39,276 nt of DNA from positions 1-39,276 of the forward strand of contig JAWQRO010000422.1 of assembly GCA_033557835.1 (NCBI GenBank), read 5' to 3'. The notes beneath the pieces are model-generated. The model ran no database searches, had not been told where the DNA came from, and worked only from the letters and a program-made list of their open reading frames with translations. Position 1 is the stretch's first letter; each line of letters starts with the position of its first letter. The translations under genes and the position numbers were made by a program. The stretch comes from Helochares maculicollis (taxonomy: Eukaryota; Arthropoda; Insecta; Coleoptera; Hydrophilidae). Shown here one piece after another: positions 11,921 through 23,729 of the stretch.

Positions 11921-13650
11921 TAATAATAATGATACAGTCTGTGTACCATGGTACTTTAACTAACGTTTAACACTTTTCTTGAAAGTACTATGGAATTTCG
12001 ATGTACTACCTCATATTTCAATACTGTATGGTCATATTCATTTAGATATATATTTGTAACTCAGTAGATTGTTATACATTGCCAGTCGTAACTTTTTTTC
12101 ATCAGACAGTATGTTAAACCAAGTTGTTTTCTTTCAGAAAAAATATGGTGACACTAAATATATTTTCTATCCAAGTGCAAACCAAGACACCTCACCGAAT
12201 CAATATACTGAAGCTTCTGGCTGTTAGATGGTACCGCTTTCAAGCCATTTTTAAACTTTTTTAATCATTGTTGGAGGTTTGTGAGGCGGTCTATGAATCA
12301 CTATATGATGTTATGTGTCAAGTATCAACAATTCGAAAAGTTCTACGATTTTCTTTAAAACCATATTATTGATTACAAACCACTTTTCCTTTATTTAAAA
12401 CAAGATTATTCTTCAAACGTCGTGGTAATAATCAAAGGGATACTATAGGAATTATTTTTTCTCTGGTTTAATAATAGAGTAATGAGCGATAAATAAATTC
12501 TAAACATTATGGGTGGTAAGGATAGTTTTATAGAATGGCTGATCTCTTAAAATCCTTTAATGCTACAGATGAGAAAGTTGGCATTAAATGCATTTTTAAT
12601 TACATATTTAAAGCATGAACAGTATTTAATGTAATAGAGTTGAAAATATCATGATTGTTTCTTTATAAAACTGTCCGTAAATTTAAAATCTTATCGTAAT
12701 AATAAGACAATTGTTATGTTGTTTCTACTTTGAAAATATGAACCATGTCATTGTTTCAAAGTAAAAGGGGCGAAGGAGTGCTTTTAAAGGAAGTGTTGCC
12801 GTTATGACGGACAATATTGATGACTGGATATTTTTCAAAGCCAAAGATTTCCTTTTTACGCCATCTTTTTAAGCTCGATCAATTTTTGAATATATATATA
12901 TATATATTTTAAAGCTAGTCTAATAATAACATGTCAGAAATGATTATAATTCATATAAATTCATCTATGCAATAAACGTGTGAGGACTTGGAAATAATTT
13001 GGTAAGAGTTGCTTTGGGAATGAGAAACAGTGTTCAAAGCTCTAAACTTTCAGACAATCATTTGGATAGAAACATTCTACTCGTCTCTCATTACCCACAT
13101 ATAAAACTAACAACTCTTTTGCCTTACTCAAATAGTATAAAAATGGTAATTTTGATTTGTTGATTTGCTCTCTTGGCGGCCTCTATTTGTCAGAATCTGT
13201 TGTTGTGACAGTTTAATAAAGTAAACACATTTTTAAATACTATAGAAGTTCATTGTTTTCCATATTAGACTATTTATTGAAATAGTAGAAATTATATTTC
13301 TCTATATCATCAGATTTTGAATGTGTTGTAATTGAGGTAATCATAATCTAAGTCAAGTAAATTAGCATATTTGGTTCAGATGCATTGCGTAGCTTTCCAA
13401 TGTATCATATGTTTTGCCATGGGTATCAACAAATCTCTGGGCTGAATTTTAAACTTTGAGGTATCTTACTTTATTTTAATTATACGAAAAATATTTCCAG
13501 ATTAAACATTTGCCAGTGTAAGCAAACGAAAGCAATATTTGATCAATCTGATAGCTGCTTAGAAACTGTTGCACTAAAAATTAATACCAGTAATTTTCAG
13601 TGAAGACCTTGAATAAATTAGTATTCAGTTTAATTCATATTGAATTATTT
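11921..13650. other. AT-rich gene-free stretch
   Basis: Nothing is recognised apart from a short (TA)n run at 12890-12907. Confidence 0.45.
12890..12907. repeat. (TA)n microsatellite
   Basis: An uninterrupted alternation of A and T over about nine units. Confidence 0.7.
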
Positions 13651-13681
13651 AATTTTTTAATAGCGTATTTTATTTATTTGA

Positions 13682-13777
13682 TGTTATTTTTATGAATAAA
13701 ACGCTATTTAGTAGCTATAGATGTTTAATTGGTTCTTAATCTTGCTACTAAATAGCGTTTTATTCATAAAAATAACA
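13682..13777. repeat. Perfect 34-bp inverted repeat with 28-nt loop
   Basis: The left arm (13682-13715) and right arm (13744-13777) are exact reverse complements over 34 bases. Pairing continues outward for about four more positions (13678-13681 against 13778-13781) with one G:T. The loop is 13716-13743. A related third segment, AATAGCGTATTTTATTTA at 13659-13676, precedes the left arm, suggesting that the sequence was duplicated locally before or during inversion. A transcript from either strand would fold into a long perfect stem. It may be a palindromic MITE, a template-switch inversion, or a hairpin-RNA precursor. Perfect pairing argues against an ordinary microRNA precursor. Confidence 0.8.
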
Positions 13778-13789
13778 TTAAACAAAACA

Positions 13790-16600
13790 AATATATATAA
13801 GAGATACATTGGTATTAATATTAGCAATATTATGACGGGTACAAGTCGAAACATAATATCTAATAATAATGTAATGCAAACATCAAGCAAATTCTAAGAT
13901 TCGCGCAAGAGATGCTGCTGCAATTATTAGTTCCATATATATGCATCACAGTTTGTTTTTTAAACTTAAATTTTTTCACTCCTCCATAGTAGATATGCAT
14001 TGATAAATATTATAAGTACCCATTTGAAGTAGGTAGTCAATCAACCAACCACGAATCGTTTAGAAGAAATAAATTGAAATAAAATCCGAACTCAATCGAT
14101 TAAAACTAATTCATTGCTCCTTTTAGCATTACGCAACATTTAACACTCTGAAGAAGTAGTGAGATCATATTACACTTTGTGTGCCACAAAGGGCATTGAG
14201 TTGGAATAAACTGACTATTCTTTGGTTTGTAACGTATAAAGTCGGCTTCCGGTGTTAGAGGCGTAGAAGAACAGCAAAAAACTAAACTAAACAGGTAGCA
14301 GAATTTTTCAAGTAATTAAGACAGATTTACATTGTTGAAATCCTGTACAATCCGTCACGGCTGTTAAAAGTACGCTATGCAGATATGAAAATTTGAATTG
14401 ATTGAAGAGTAAAGCAATTAATCAGAAATTTGGTATACATCCTGGGAAGATAGATTCCGTATCTATATTTCGAAAATTCTTAATTCACAACAAAAGTAAA
14501 TCTCTAGTCGTAGACTTGTGCCTTGTTACAGGAAAGCAAACTCGGCAATTTACATTGTGCATTTATAATCGATGCCTAGACCTGGTGTGCAAATGATCAT
14601 CCAGGCGAGAAGAAATCCCGAGAAACTGACATTTTTATTAAATTTGCATTTGTATGTACTGGGCACGGCTACAAGTTCTTAAGAGTATTGATTTACATGA
14701 GTAACGAGTGCAATGTGCTACAATCGTGCTCATTTTACATTTAAGTTATTTCAGTTCAGTAAAACGAGTACGCTCGCAAGAAAGTTTAAAAACTCAAACG
14801 GTTTTCTAAGCTTGAAATTTATTTCATCTAAGATAAAATTCCGCTACGTTTATGTCAATTAATTAGGATCGTTATGGCCGTTTTTAACAAATATATGGAA
14901 ATTATGAATTTAAAAATTGTTTGAAAAAGCCACTTCTTGAATATTTTAGAGATAATGAACGCATTTAATTAACTTCCTCTCTGGGATAATTAGCTTTATA
15001 ATGCTTGCAATAAAATATTTTAGATTAGTTTAACGATGCGAAGTAGATTTGCATAAATCTTTTGTTGAAATATGGTCGCTTTTGCCGTGAGACTCTATTT
15101 CGTGTGAGACTGGAAGCTGGACCGACGGAAAGACATTTTTTCTATGCATTGATGTACTTCCTTGATTTCGTATAGGAAAGAACGAGATATTAATAGAAGT
15201 ATTCGTCGATATTGTTTCATAATCCTTAATAAGCAATGGCATCAAGTTAATTTACAAAATATTTGTTTTGTATTTATGCAGTTAGTTTAAAATTAAATAA
15301 TCTCAAAACAAAAACTTGAGGATTGAATTCAATATCCTAGATTAGCAATCAAGAATAAAGCTCTATATTTTATATATTAAATTATTCTTTTGCAACACAA
15401 ATGGCGCCGTTTCATCTAAAAACAACTAAACGTATCGACAATATTCGTATAGAGCAGTATCCTGAATTCTTAAAATATCAAATCAAATTAGTGAAGTCAA
15501 ACTTAGGACTTTGATTGCCTTGTGTTCAGAAAAGTAAAGTCTATTTTCAATTCTTAAAGGAAAGCAGCGAATTTATTTTTAAAAGCTCAATTAAAAATGC
15601 GTTCAAGTCTATCTTCTCCAAAGCCAGATGGATTACTTTACGTAATCACCTTTGATGTGTTCCAAATTTACAACAGCAGCAAAAAAAACTACATTGATTA
15701 ATCAAGTCTAAACTCATCTAAACGACTTCGAGATTTACCCATCTTATTTTTATTTAGCTATCCGACTAAATTAATCCATCTGTTGCGTACAATCCATTTT
15801 TAAGTGTACAAATCTTTTATTGCCAACGGAGCGTTTTTTCCTGTATTAAAAATGCCTATTCAGTATTTTTTTTCGCTCAATTTATATTTATTTCTGCATT
15901 TATAATTCCTTTGAATTGGCTTTTTGAAGTCTTGTACGAAATAATCCATTTTTGTTTGACGATACGACATATAAATTTAAATATTTTTCTGGCATATGAC
16001 AGCACATTCAATAACTAAATTCATGTGTACCGTAAAATAAAATGAATGCAAATTCCATCGTTTTTAAATTAAGTGAAATATACAGTATCCAGTGATAAGG
16101 GAAATTGTAATTTTTTGTGCTTCCAATTTTTTATTTTCTGTAAATTAAAATTCGATCACTTTTATGCTCCTAATTTTTTTTTACGTAAACTTTCGTCACA
16201 AGGAATTTTTATTAGAGCTTCTTCTTTCAGTAAAGTTAATTCTGACGGAGTAGTGTAGTTAAACGGATTTTGAGCTAATGACATTTTTAAGATTTTATTT
16301 TGAAAATATTTTTCAAACATAATCTGGCATAAGTTTATTTCAAAATTGTGAAGCTATTCTCACATGATACAAAATCATGTCACCCCAAAAATATTTATAG
16401 ATAGTTTTGATGATCAGATATATCACAAAAGCTGATGCGGATTTGCATGCCACTATAATGTTCGTATTTCAAATTTCGTCAGTTCACCTCTAACGACTTG
16501 AGTGCTATCATGTTTGCATACAAAAATACTCACACATACGATATGGTAATAGAGGACAAGATGGTTTCAGGGGTACTCAAGCCATGAAGAATTGACAAAA
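13790..16600. other. AT-rich gene-free stretch
   Basis: Short frames (14402-14596 plus, 15030-15245 minus, 16073-16258 plus) have no recognisable features. No RNA gene or repeat was identified. Confidence 0.45.
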
Positions 16601-16639
16601 TTCCTACTTACCTTAATTCGTGGACGAATCGTCTTCCTT

Positions 16640-17480
16640 TCTAAATCAATACTATAAAATAGGGACATAACTTAGTTTTTGGGCTCAATTGCAACACGTT
16701 TATTTCTAAGATATGGTGAATTTTATTTTAATTCCAATATTTTCCATCGTTTGCTTCTGACTATCTTTCAAATAATTTATCTAATCAATCGAAAGAAAAT
16801 GTTTATATTTTAGTGCAATCCATTTTCTAAAGTGCTGATCTATACAAATGTTTAGCATTGATCGGAAAAAGTAATAATCTGATTGAGAACAACATGGTGA
16901 ATAGGGAACATATAGCAGAATTGTTCATTTAAGTACTTCCACTGACTTTACATCAACTATTGTTATTATTCAGCAGTAATAGTTTCGTTCAGTTTTAGTA
17001 GCTCATAGCACACCCTTCTTTTCTAATCCCACCAAATGGACAACATATCCTTAGTTCAATGAATGTTTCGATTTGATGTTGATGTGGACGGTTCTCTTGA
17101 ACAAATCCATGATTTTTTTTGCGTTTAGGGTTATCGTAGTAAATCCATTGTTCATCACTAGGGATAATTTGATGCAAAAAAGCCATTTGCGGTGTCTTGC
17201 AAGTAAAGAATTGCAAACCATGTAACGATTTTCAATGTTGACTTCAGAGTTCTTTATCAATTTAAGCGTAGCTCTCCTTCCTTACGTTTGAGATTTTAAG
17301 TTCTTGAAGTAAACGACAACTTTTAGCACTATTTGTCTCTTGTTTAAAGCGAAACAATAATCTTTCCCACAAATGCTGCTTTCTTGATACAAAATTCGAT
17401 AAGTTTAACCGGAATTAAAAAATATGTAGCTCAGACTTTCACGAATAACGACATACTCAGTTTTAATGCAGCATTTTCAA
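16640..17480 (-). pseudogene. Mariner transposase relic, second lineage, internally deleted
   Basis: Read on the minus strand, frames between about 17260 and 16960 give VCNSLLARHRK, FLHQIIPSDEQWIYYDNPKR and then a shifted YELLKLNETITAE. These match the first catalytic block of mariner transposases, where the first Asp of the DD34D triad lies in the usual GDE(K)WI(Y/F)YDN context; here GDE has become SDE. After NETITAE the sequence jumps almost directly to PYSPCCSQSDYYFFRSM (about 16880-16830), the region of the third catalytic Asp. The second Asp segment has therefore been deleted. SQKQTMENIG near 16740 resembles the family's C-terminus. The sequence differs clearly from the relic at 5505-6440, so it is a different mariner subfamily. 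The limits are approximate because the N-terminal third is not clearly readable. Confidence 0.75.
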
Positions 17481-17501
17481 CAGTTTAAAGCATCGTATAT
17501 A

Positions 17502-18944
17502 CAGGGATGTTTCAAAATTAAGTTACAAAACTTAAAAGGGTGGTAGTTATAAGAAATAATAAGCCATAAGTTTTTGTTTGCACTTTGGGGCATAATTAGT
17601 AACTGAGATATTAATTACATGTACATTTTAAGAACCACTGTTGGACTTCCCTATGAGGTTGGTCGAACGACGAATTTTATCGGTATTTCAAAGAATCCCC
17701 TTCTTGTTTAGGCTTAAAGCATCTGGACTCATAACTGAAGAAATAATAAAAAACTCTCGTTGAAAAGAAATAAAGACGAGCGAAAAAAGTTAACAGCCCA
17801 ATAAATTTTAGCCGGTGAAAAAAAAAACAAGTGCCACGTGTCGGATTGCATTTATTTAAATTTTATTATTTTTTTATTATTTATTATTACGTAAGTTAGC
17901 TAAACTTTTCTTTATGCCTTATTTAAAGAGAGGCATATATACTAATAGGCAAATCATCTGAACTTACTAAGCACGAAACAAGAAAAACCATCATTTTTTT
18001 TGTAAACAAGGTGATAAAAATGAAAGAGGATGGTCATCAAAAAACGTAAAACGCAAAAAATTTACAAACACAGACGCAAGAGAAGCAATGCATGTGTTAT
18101 CCATAAAAGGAGACTGTTGGATCAGTCTGTCGTCGCAATAACATGAATTTATACTATTAATTGTGATGGAAATTGACTCTATTCCACCGTATTTAAGTAG
18201 CCATCGAATTTTAACGAAAAAGAATGTCGACAAGTAAGTTATTGTTTAGTTTGCAATGTATGATGTAACCACCCTTGTTGCGCCGGTAATATAAAGCGAT
18301 ATTCTTTCGAGATCAGGTTCAATATCCAGTTCAAAAAATAACGCGCTCGAATAAAATTTTACTTAAATGGTTGTTTATGTTTCTGACTTTATGTTATTAG
18401 GAAGATTTTGTGTTCGCGAAATAATTTTATCTCGGGATTATGACGGATCTAACGCTTTGTTTTCATTGTGATTCCGGTATTTTATAGAGATAAAGGTGAC
18501 GTTAGTTTGCGATGTATGATGTAATCGTCTTTCTTGCGGCGGAAGATACAAAGCGATTTTTTTTCGAGGTAACGTTCTGTTTTAAATGATTCGAAAAATC
18601 GCGAAGATATAAAATTTGAATTTAATTGTTGTTTATGTTCTTTTTCTGTTTATCTTTGATAAAGACGGTTTTGCGTTCATAAAAAAATTTCTCGAGGTTT
18701 TGAAGGATCTAACGACGCGTTTGATTGTGATGCCATTATTTTTATAGCAATAACGGTGCCGTTGTGTCTGCAAAATATTCTGTAAGCCAGCATCGTTTAT
18801 CGGCATCATTTCAATTATGCCAGGAGTCCCAAATTAGGCAAATTTTCAACATTTTTATTTATACTTGGAAAATACCAGGTCGTGGTCACATCGGCGTTCT
18901 TAACATATGGGTTAAGTATTGGAAATTAATTCTGCAACACCTTA
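17502..18944 (-). mobile_element. Non-autonomous DNA transposon, copy 2 (inverted)
   Basis: The reverse complement aligns end to end with 121-1536. The 17502-17815 block is very similar to 1230-1536 (for example ACTAATTATGCCCCAAA is shared), and the 18500-18944 block to 121-560. The terminus at 17502 begins CAGGGATGTTTC just after TATATA. The far terminus at 18944 has drifted (TAAGGTGTTGC instead of CAGAGTGTTGC). It lies 20 bp from the mariner relic at 16640-17480, but the two do not share sequence. An 80-codon open frame inside it (17991-18233 minus) has no recognisable features. Confidence 0.75.
18247..18758. repeat. Two tandem 256-bp units inside element copy 2
   Basis: The unit starting TAGTTTGCAATGTATGATGTAA at 18247 recurs as TAGTTTGCGATGTATGATGTAA at 18503, a period of 256 bp. 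Both units run through a block GGATCTAACG...TTGATTGTGATGCC-like and end near GATAAAGGTGACG or CAATAACGGTGCCG. The other copies of the element have only one unit. The two units have diverged noticeably, so the duplication is old or the units were duplicated in a different source element. Confidence 0.7.
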
Positions 18945-19290
18945 CATAATTGTAAAATAATGTTTAGAACAAAGTTATGCCATCTTTAAGAAAATCCAAA
19001 AATCTAAGTTTTACACTCAATATTTCATCACTGAAAACAATATTTCTGTATATACATTTAATATCAATTTTTTTGTCAAATTGCTATTTTGAAATTTATA
19101 CAAATTAATGCAAGGCCTTTATATTATAAAAAATAAACTAAAAAACCAGCTGGCAATATTTGCATACTATTGTGCGAAGTCCAAATTTAGTCACTTTGTT
19201 CGCATCATTACGTTTGCCCTAGGTCCTCTTCTCGTCCAAATTCAAAACTAAGCAATCCAACACAATTAAATAGTCCAATATGCTACGCAT
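18945..19290. other. AT-rich spacer
   Basis: No feature seen between the transposon copy and the GC-rich patch. Confidence 0.4.
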
Positions 19291-20000
19291 TCCTTTCTTA
19301 GCCATCAGCTAACCCACCGCCAGACCGAGCAGCCCAATCCAGATTGATGAGGAAATTAATCATATGCAGGAAGGAAACACAAGTATCTTTGTTTTCAGCG
19401 AGTCCAAGTAGTAAATTAAAAGCTCTCCGACAAGAATGTGACCAAGAAGTAGAATTTCGTGAAATAATTGACACATGCGCAGTGGCTTTTACTACTTTAC
19501 ACATTTTCACTCCGCAAGAAGCCCATGATGGATCGAACAGCTGATCAAGGGAGGAGTGGTGGTCTCATTGAGTAGCGATCTGCTATCTCCTGACGCACAG
19601 ATTACAATATTCGCGATTCCCTGAAGTTGGCTGCGCAGGGCGCCCCCCATTGCCTTAGGAACCGTGCTGGGTGGTCCACGGTGTGGCCACCGACGTGTGT
19701 GGTAGGCCTCCCCCCGTCTCCCCGCTTGGGATACTCCTACCCCAGGTCTTTTTATCACCGGCTATGCCTATGCTTGCCATGTGCTCTCTCCGCTGAAGAC
19801 TGTTCACTTTTAATCCTGCTTTACTACAATAGACGAAGAAATCGTAAACTTTCAGATGCTCTGATGTTCGATGGGCTCCAACCGGAGATGGAACCGACCG
19901 AAACAGTGAATCGACCGAGTGAAAGTCTTCATCGTGGTCCATAGCGTGGAAATGCGCTGGAGAAGGAGGCATAGAGGACACCGATAGGTTTACGTAACTT
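19291..20000. other. GC-rich patch of unknown origin with overlapping open frames
   Basis: Composition shifts abruptly here: the 60 bases 19681-19740 contain 40 G or C, against roughly one third in the flanks. Open frames overlap on both strands (19627-19944 plus, 105 codons; 19655-19981 minus, 108 codons; 19344-19544 plus; 19507-19758 minus). That is what GC-rich DNA with few stop codons produces by chance, and I recognise no domain in any of them. The block could be a fragment of a retroelement, a decayed exon, or a more recent insertion. No splice signals or poly(A) tail were found that would decide. Confidence 0.4.
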
Positions 20001-22075
20001 TTTTGTATGGACTGCGATTACAAGAGTAAATATTTTGGTGCGTAAAGCTGTGGCCGTTCCTGAGTTGTAAGGTTGTTAAAATGTTAAACAATAAACAAAC
20101 ATATTTGTTAACGCGTTTTGTAAAGTAAACCAATTCGTAACTGTCGCCGGATGATTGGCGCTGAAGGTGGGAGGCGGATAGTCGCTTGGAGGCCAACCGA
20201 GCAACCCTTTTTTCTTTTCGTTCTTGAAATTTTACCAAAGCAACATTACCAACTGTTTAATTACGCATTAAGCAGATGCAAAGGCCCAGCCGCCTATTAC
20301 TAAGGCCCCAAGCGTTTGAAGTAGACGGACCGGTATTGTTTATCAAAATAATGTTGTTGGACGCACACTGGGCTCCTTCGGCCAGGTAAACCGAACAAAG
20401 TGCGTGCTACGGAATTTCACCTTAAAAGTCATTGTAATCACTCAATTTTGAATCTCTTGTTCCAGGAATATTAACGCTGGGAGATCGTAAAAACGAGCAT
20501 TGCGTGTGTTCGCAAGTCCCATGAGCATTTTTCATAAATTATGGGTAATTTGCCTCGTGCAATAAGTTTTTTTAATGATTGTTTTTATAACCGTGATCTT
20601 CTCTTATGAATATACTCTTGTCGTTGATCTCTTTGCTCCTTATGTTGCAGACGATGGTTATTTCCGTGGAATTCATGCAGCTTCAGTTGAGTTTTTCAAG
20701 TAATCTAGTTAGAAGAGAAGCATTTCAGTTGGTATATTAAGCCTTAGGCTACAGGTATTTCGTTAGATGATTCAAAATAATAGTTTGGCTATCAGAGATG
20801 AATTTCCAATTCTTTCTAAGTGAAAGAATGGATTTTCATGAAGACAACAGCGCTAGTCTCTCATCTATTTTAATTTTTTTCTGTCGGTTTCCTATCTCAA
20901 TTTTGAGCCGTCAATTAGGTTCAGCTTTAGAGCATATGTGCATGATCTTAGCACACTTAATGAAATAGATGCATATGCAAGTAATCTCACAGTACGTATC
21001 GTGCAGTAAAAACGTTGATATAGATCATTCACTTAAATATAGAATCTTTGCCTGGATACGCGTTAAGATCTTTAAATCTCTATATTCTAAGCGCAATAAT
21101 TCACTAGGCCTTAACACACTAATCCAAGTAAGAGAACATCTAAATAATCTCTACAAGTCTATCCAGTGATCATTTGGCCTACCCCAGCTATTTTTGTTCC
21201 CAGGTAAATGATTGCCTGCTTACCCAACTGTGACTTCCAGCTAATTGTCTCATATAATTATCTGCAAGGAACACATATGCCGTGCACACTTTCTTCGCCA
21301 ACCCAGTCGGTACCCAGTTACAGTTCGCTTACTGGAATAGATCACTGATTGGGCCCCAGTTCACGAGTATGCAAAGCTGAGATAAGAATCTGGCGTCGAG
21401 TCGGAGGAAATTTATAGTTCAATTAAATTAGATAAATTGAATTAGAAAGTCTTGGTGTACACCGCAGACAGATCAAGACCATAGCATTGAATAACCGTAC
21501 GTACTGAGGGAAAGCTTGGTGCAAGGAAATTGATTCTTAAACATTCTCGATCGACATTAGATAGAATAGATATTTTTGAATTCTAGAGTGACTCCATTCA
21601 CATATGTTTTTGATGCATTTATTGCATTATCGTTTTAACCTCCTACTTTTTAATGAATAATACTTTCAAGCTTGCTGAGATTCGAATAATCGGCATAAAT
21701 ATATTTTTAACTATAATTAAATAGGTAACATGAAAAATACTCTAGCATACGATAATACATTTGCGGGAATTAAAATGAAATAAAATGGCTACTTTTTCTA
21801 ATAAAACAATGATAATTCAGAACTCGTTACTCGTAGAACACATGAATTAATTGAAGATATTCGTATGTACTAAACACTGACAATGGAAACTGAAATCTAT
21901 TCCAAGAATTTGTTGTGTACAGAAATCATAATGTGCAAGATTAGTGACTATAAAAATAAATATATGCCGAGTGGATATTTTCCAAAATGTTTTTGTGATG
22001 CTTTATACTAAATATTTATAGCTACTATATAAGAATAGTGTTACAAAAAGATTACAGAACCACGTATGAAACCCA
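20001..22075. other. Gene-free stretch
   Basis: Moderate composition at 20140-20420, AT-rich after that. Reading frames at 19990-20238 minus and 20969-21169 plus look like chance. No RNA gene or repeat seen. Confidence 0.4.
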
Positions 22076-22079
22076 GTGG

Positions 22080-22860
22080 AGCTCTAAAACTGAAAACAAA
22101 ACCTCCGTCCCATGAACTCATCACGGCAATTGCATAATTGCAGCAACAAACGAATTATGTTAATTAACCCAAACAACTCCTTCTAAAACTATCCGTTTCT
22201 ACGCGGCTCCTCGCCCACGGGAGAGACAGAGAAAGCAATTACATCTCCAAACAACGGGTGTAATTATCCTGAAAAGCACGTGCAACTTTGAAAAGGCTTC
22301 CTGTTATGAAGCTTTTGCTCTTTTATGTTTTGTTCTTTTTCGGCCTCAGCATTACACATTTTCTGTAGTGCTTGTAATTGGTGATGGACCACCTTGAAAG
22401 CGGTACCGGCATGATGAGGTACATTATAAAAGCACATAATAGACGAATCTATTATGCATCCTTTCTTTTTCCTCCTAACAAATGCAACCATTTATTTGAT
22501 AGTCGTTAATTGCACGTTGTCCACAAAAATGGTAAAATTTTGATGGAACGATGCAATTAAAAATTATTTCCTTTAAGCGTAATGCAGCGACAACAACTGC
22601 CTTCTCACAAAATCTCCTTTTCCATTTGTAATTTCTTCAAACGAAATCTTGCGGTCGAGCCACACACGAGGCTCCACCGGCTGGCTCCGACCTTAATTTC
22701 AAAACCTAATATCTCATAATTATGGTAATGCAATAATTATATTGTTAGGATAGCCGACCGCGACATAATTTGTAATGCAAATTATTCCGACTCAATAATT
22801 TACCCTGACACTTAGTAGGAGGTGACATCTCAATTCAATACTAAAAGTAATGCATAATTC
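22080..22860. promoter_or_regulatory. Block with clustered homeodomain-like and palindromic motifs, downstream of the GAS1-like gene
   Basis: Contains GTTAATTAAC near 22158, CAATTGCATAATTG near 22130, many TAAT cores, and a perfect 8-bp inverted repeat at 22765-22772 and 22778-22785 (ATAATTTG and CAAATTAT, 5-nt spacer). GC-richer stretches (22200-22230 and 22650-22700) alternate with these. The 75-codon minus-strand frame at 22264-22491 shows nothing recognisable. It lies beyond the likely 3' end of the GAS1-like transcript, so an enhancer is possible; TAAT cores are also expected in AT-rich DNA. Confidence 0.2.
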
Positions 22861-22887
22861 ATGCAACAAATTAATTTTTTAAAAATA

Positions 22888-22893
22888 TTTATT
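22888..22893 (-). terminator. Candidate poly(A) signal for the GAS1-like gene
   Basis: AATAAA on the minus strand, about 840 bases after the stop codon, followed by AT-rich sequence. It is one candidate from inspection; variant hexamers could act earlier. Confidence 0.3.
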
Positions 22894-23729
22894 CAATACA
22901 ATTCATCTATAAAAAACAAACAATAGATAACAATTAACCAAAAAATGAGTACTGCAGCTCGCCTAAACGCGTAGAATTTGGGAATGACGAAAAATTGTTT
23001 TAAATCTCATTGCTATACAGATCCACCCAGTTCTCAAAAAATAATATAAATAATAACTATACATAATTATAATAATATCATAACAATCTATACAAATTTT
23101 CATATAATAATATAAATTATATACTTATCCTATATATACGCTTCTTCGGGTTCAAAGGATTTTGTTATAAGAAATGTGACATCTCAAAACAGCTTTCGAA
23201 AGTCGCTATGCACACACAAGTTTAGGGAGTCAAGGGGTCAGTCTTTAAAAAATTTGACGATTTCACCAAGAAAACGTGCAAACATCACAAACAATCTACC
23301 ACCATGCGCACCGCAAAATGACACTTGCCAAAACTGAGACTTTACCATAGGAAGTGCACGTAACTGTATAGCGCGTAGTTCAGTTTCAATAAATTAAAGC
23401 GGAAATATACAGAAGCAATCTTCTCTTTGGTATAATTACAGTTGTCGCATTCATCCCCAGGTCTATATAATACAGAAACATTCATTCGTATAACACACTC
23501 GCTTTGTGAAATTTGCTATTTGCAGTTTCCGCTAATTCCGTTTTTTGCTTTAGGAACTATACACGATTATGGCGTTGAGAAGCCGCTATTTACTTTGGCT
23601 AGCGCGTTGAGGGGAAGAGGGAAAGGTATTTAGGTAATAAATTAACAAAACAAAATAATATCAATACTGCTAAGGTCGCACGAGGTAGATGAGGATTTGT
23701 TAAGGGTAACGACTGAAAGCTACCATACG

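Noticed and set aside
13682..13777. MicroRNA precursor
   Set aside because: The stem is perfectly paired and longer than expected, whereas animal precursors have bulges. Kept as a foldback or hairpin candidate only.
19627..19981. Overlapping 105- and 108-codon frames on opposite strands as genes
   Set aside because: GC-rich DNA yields such frames by chance. No domains or supporting signals.
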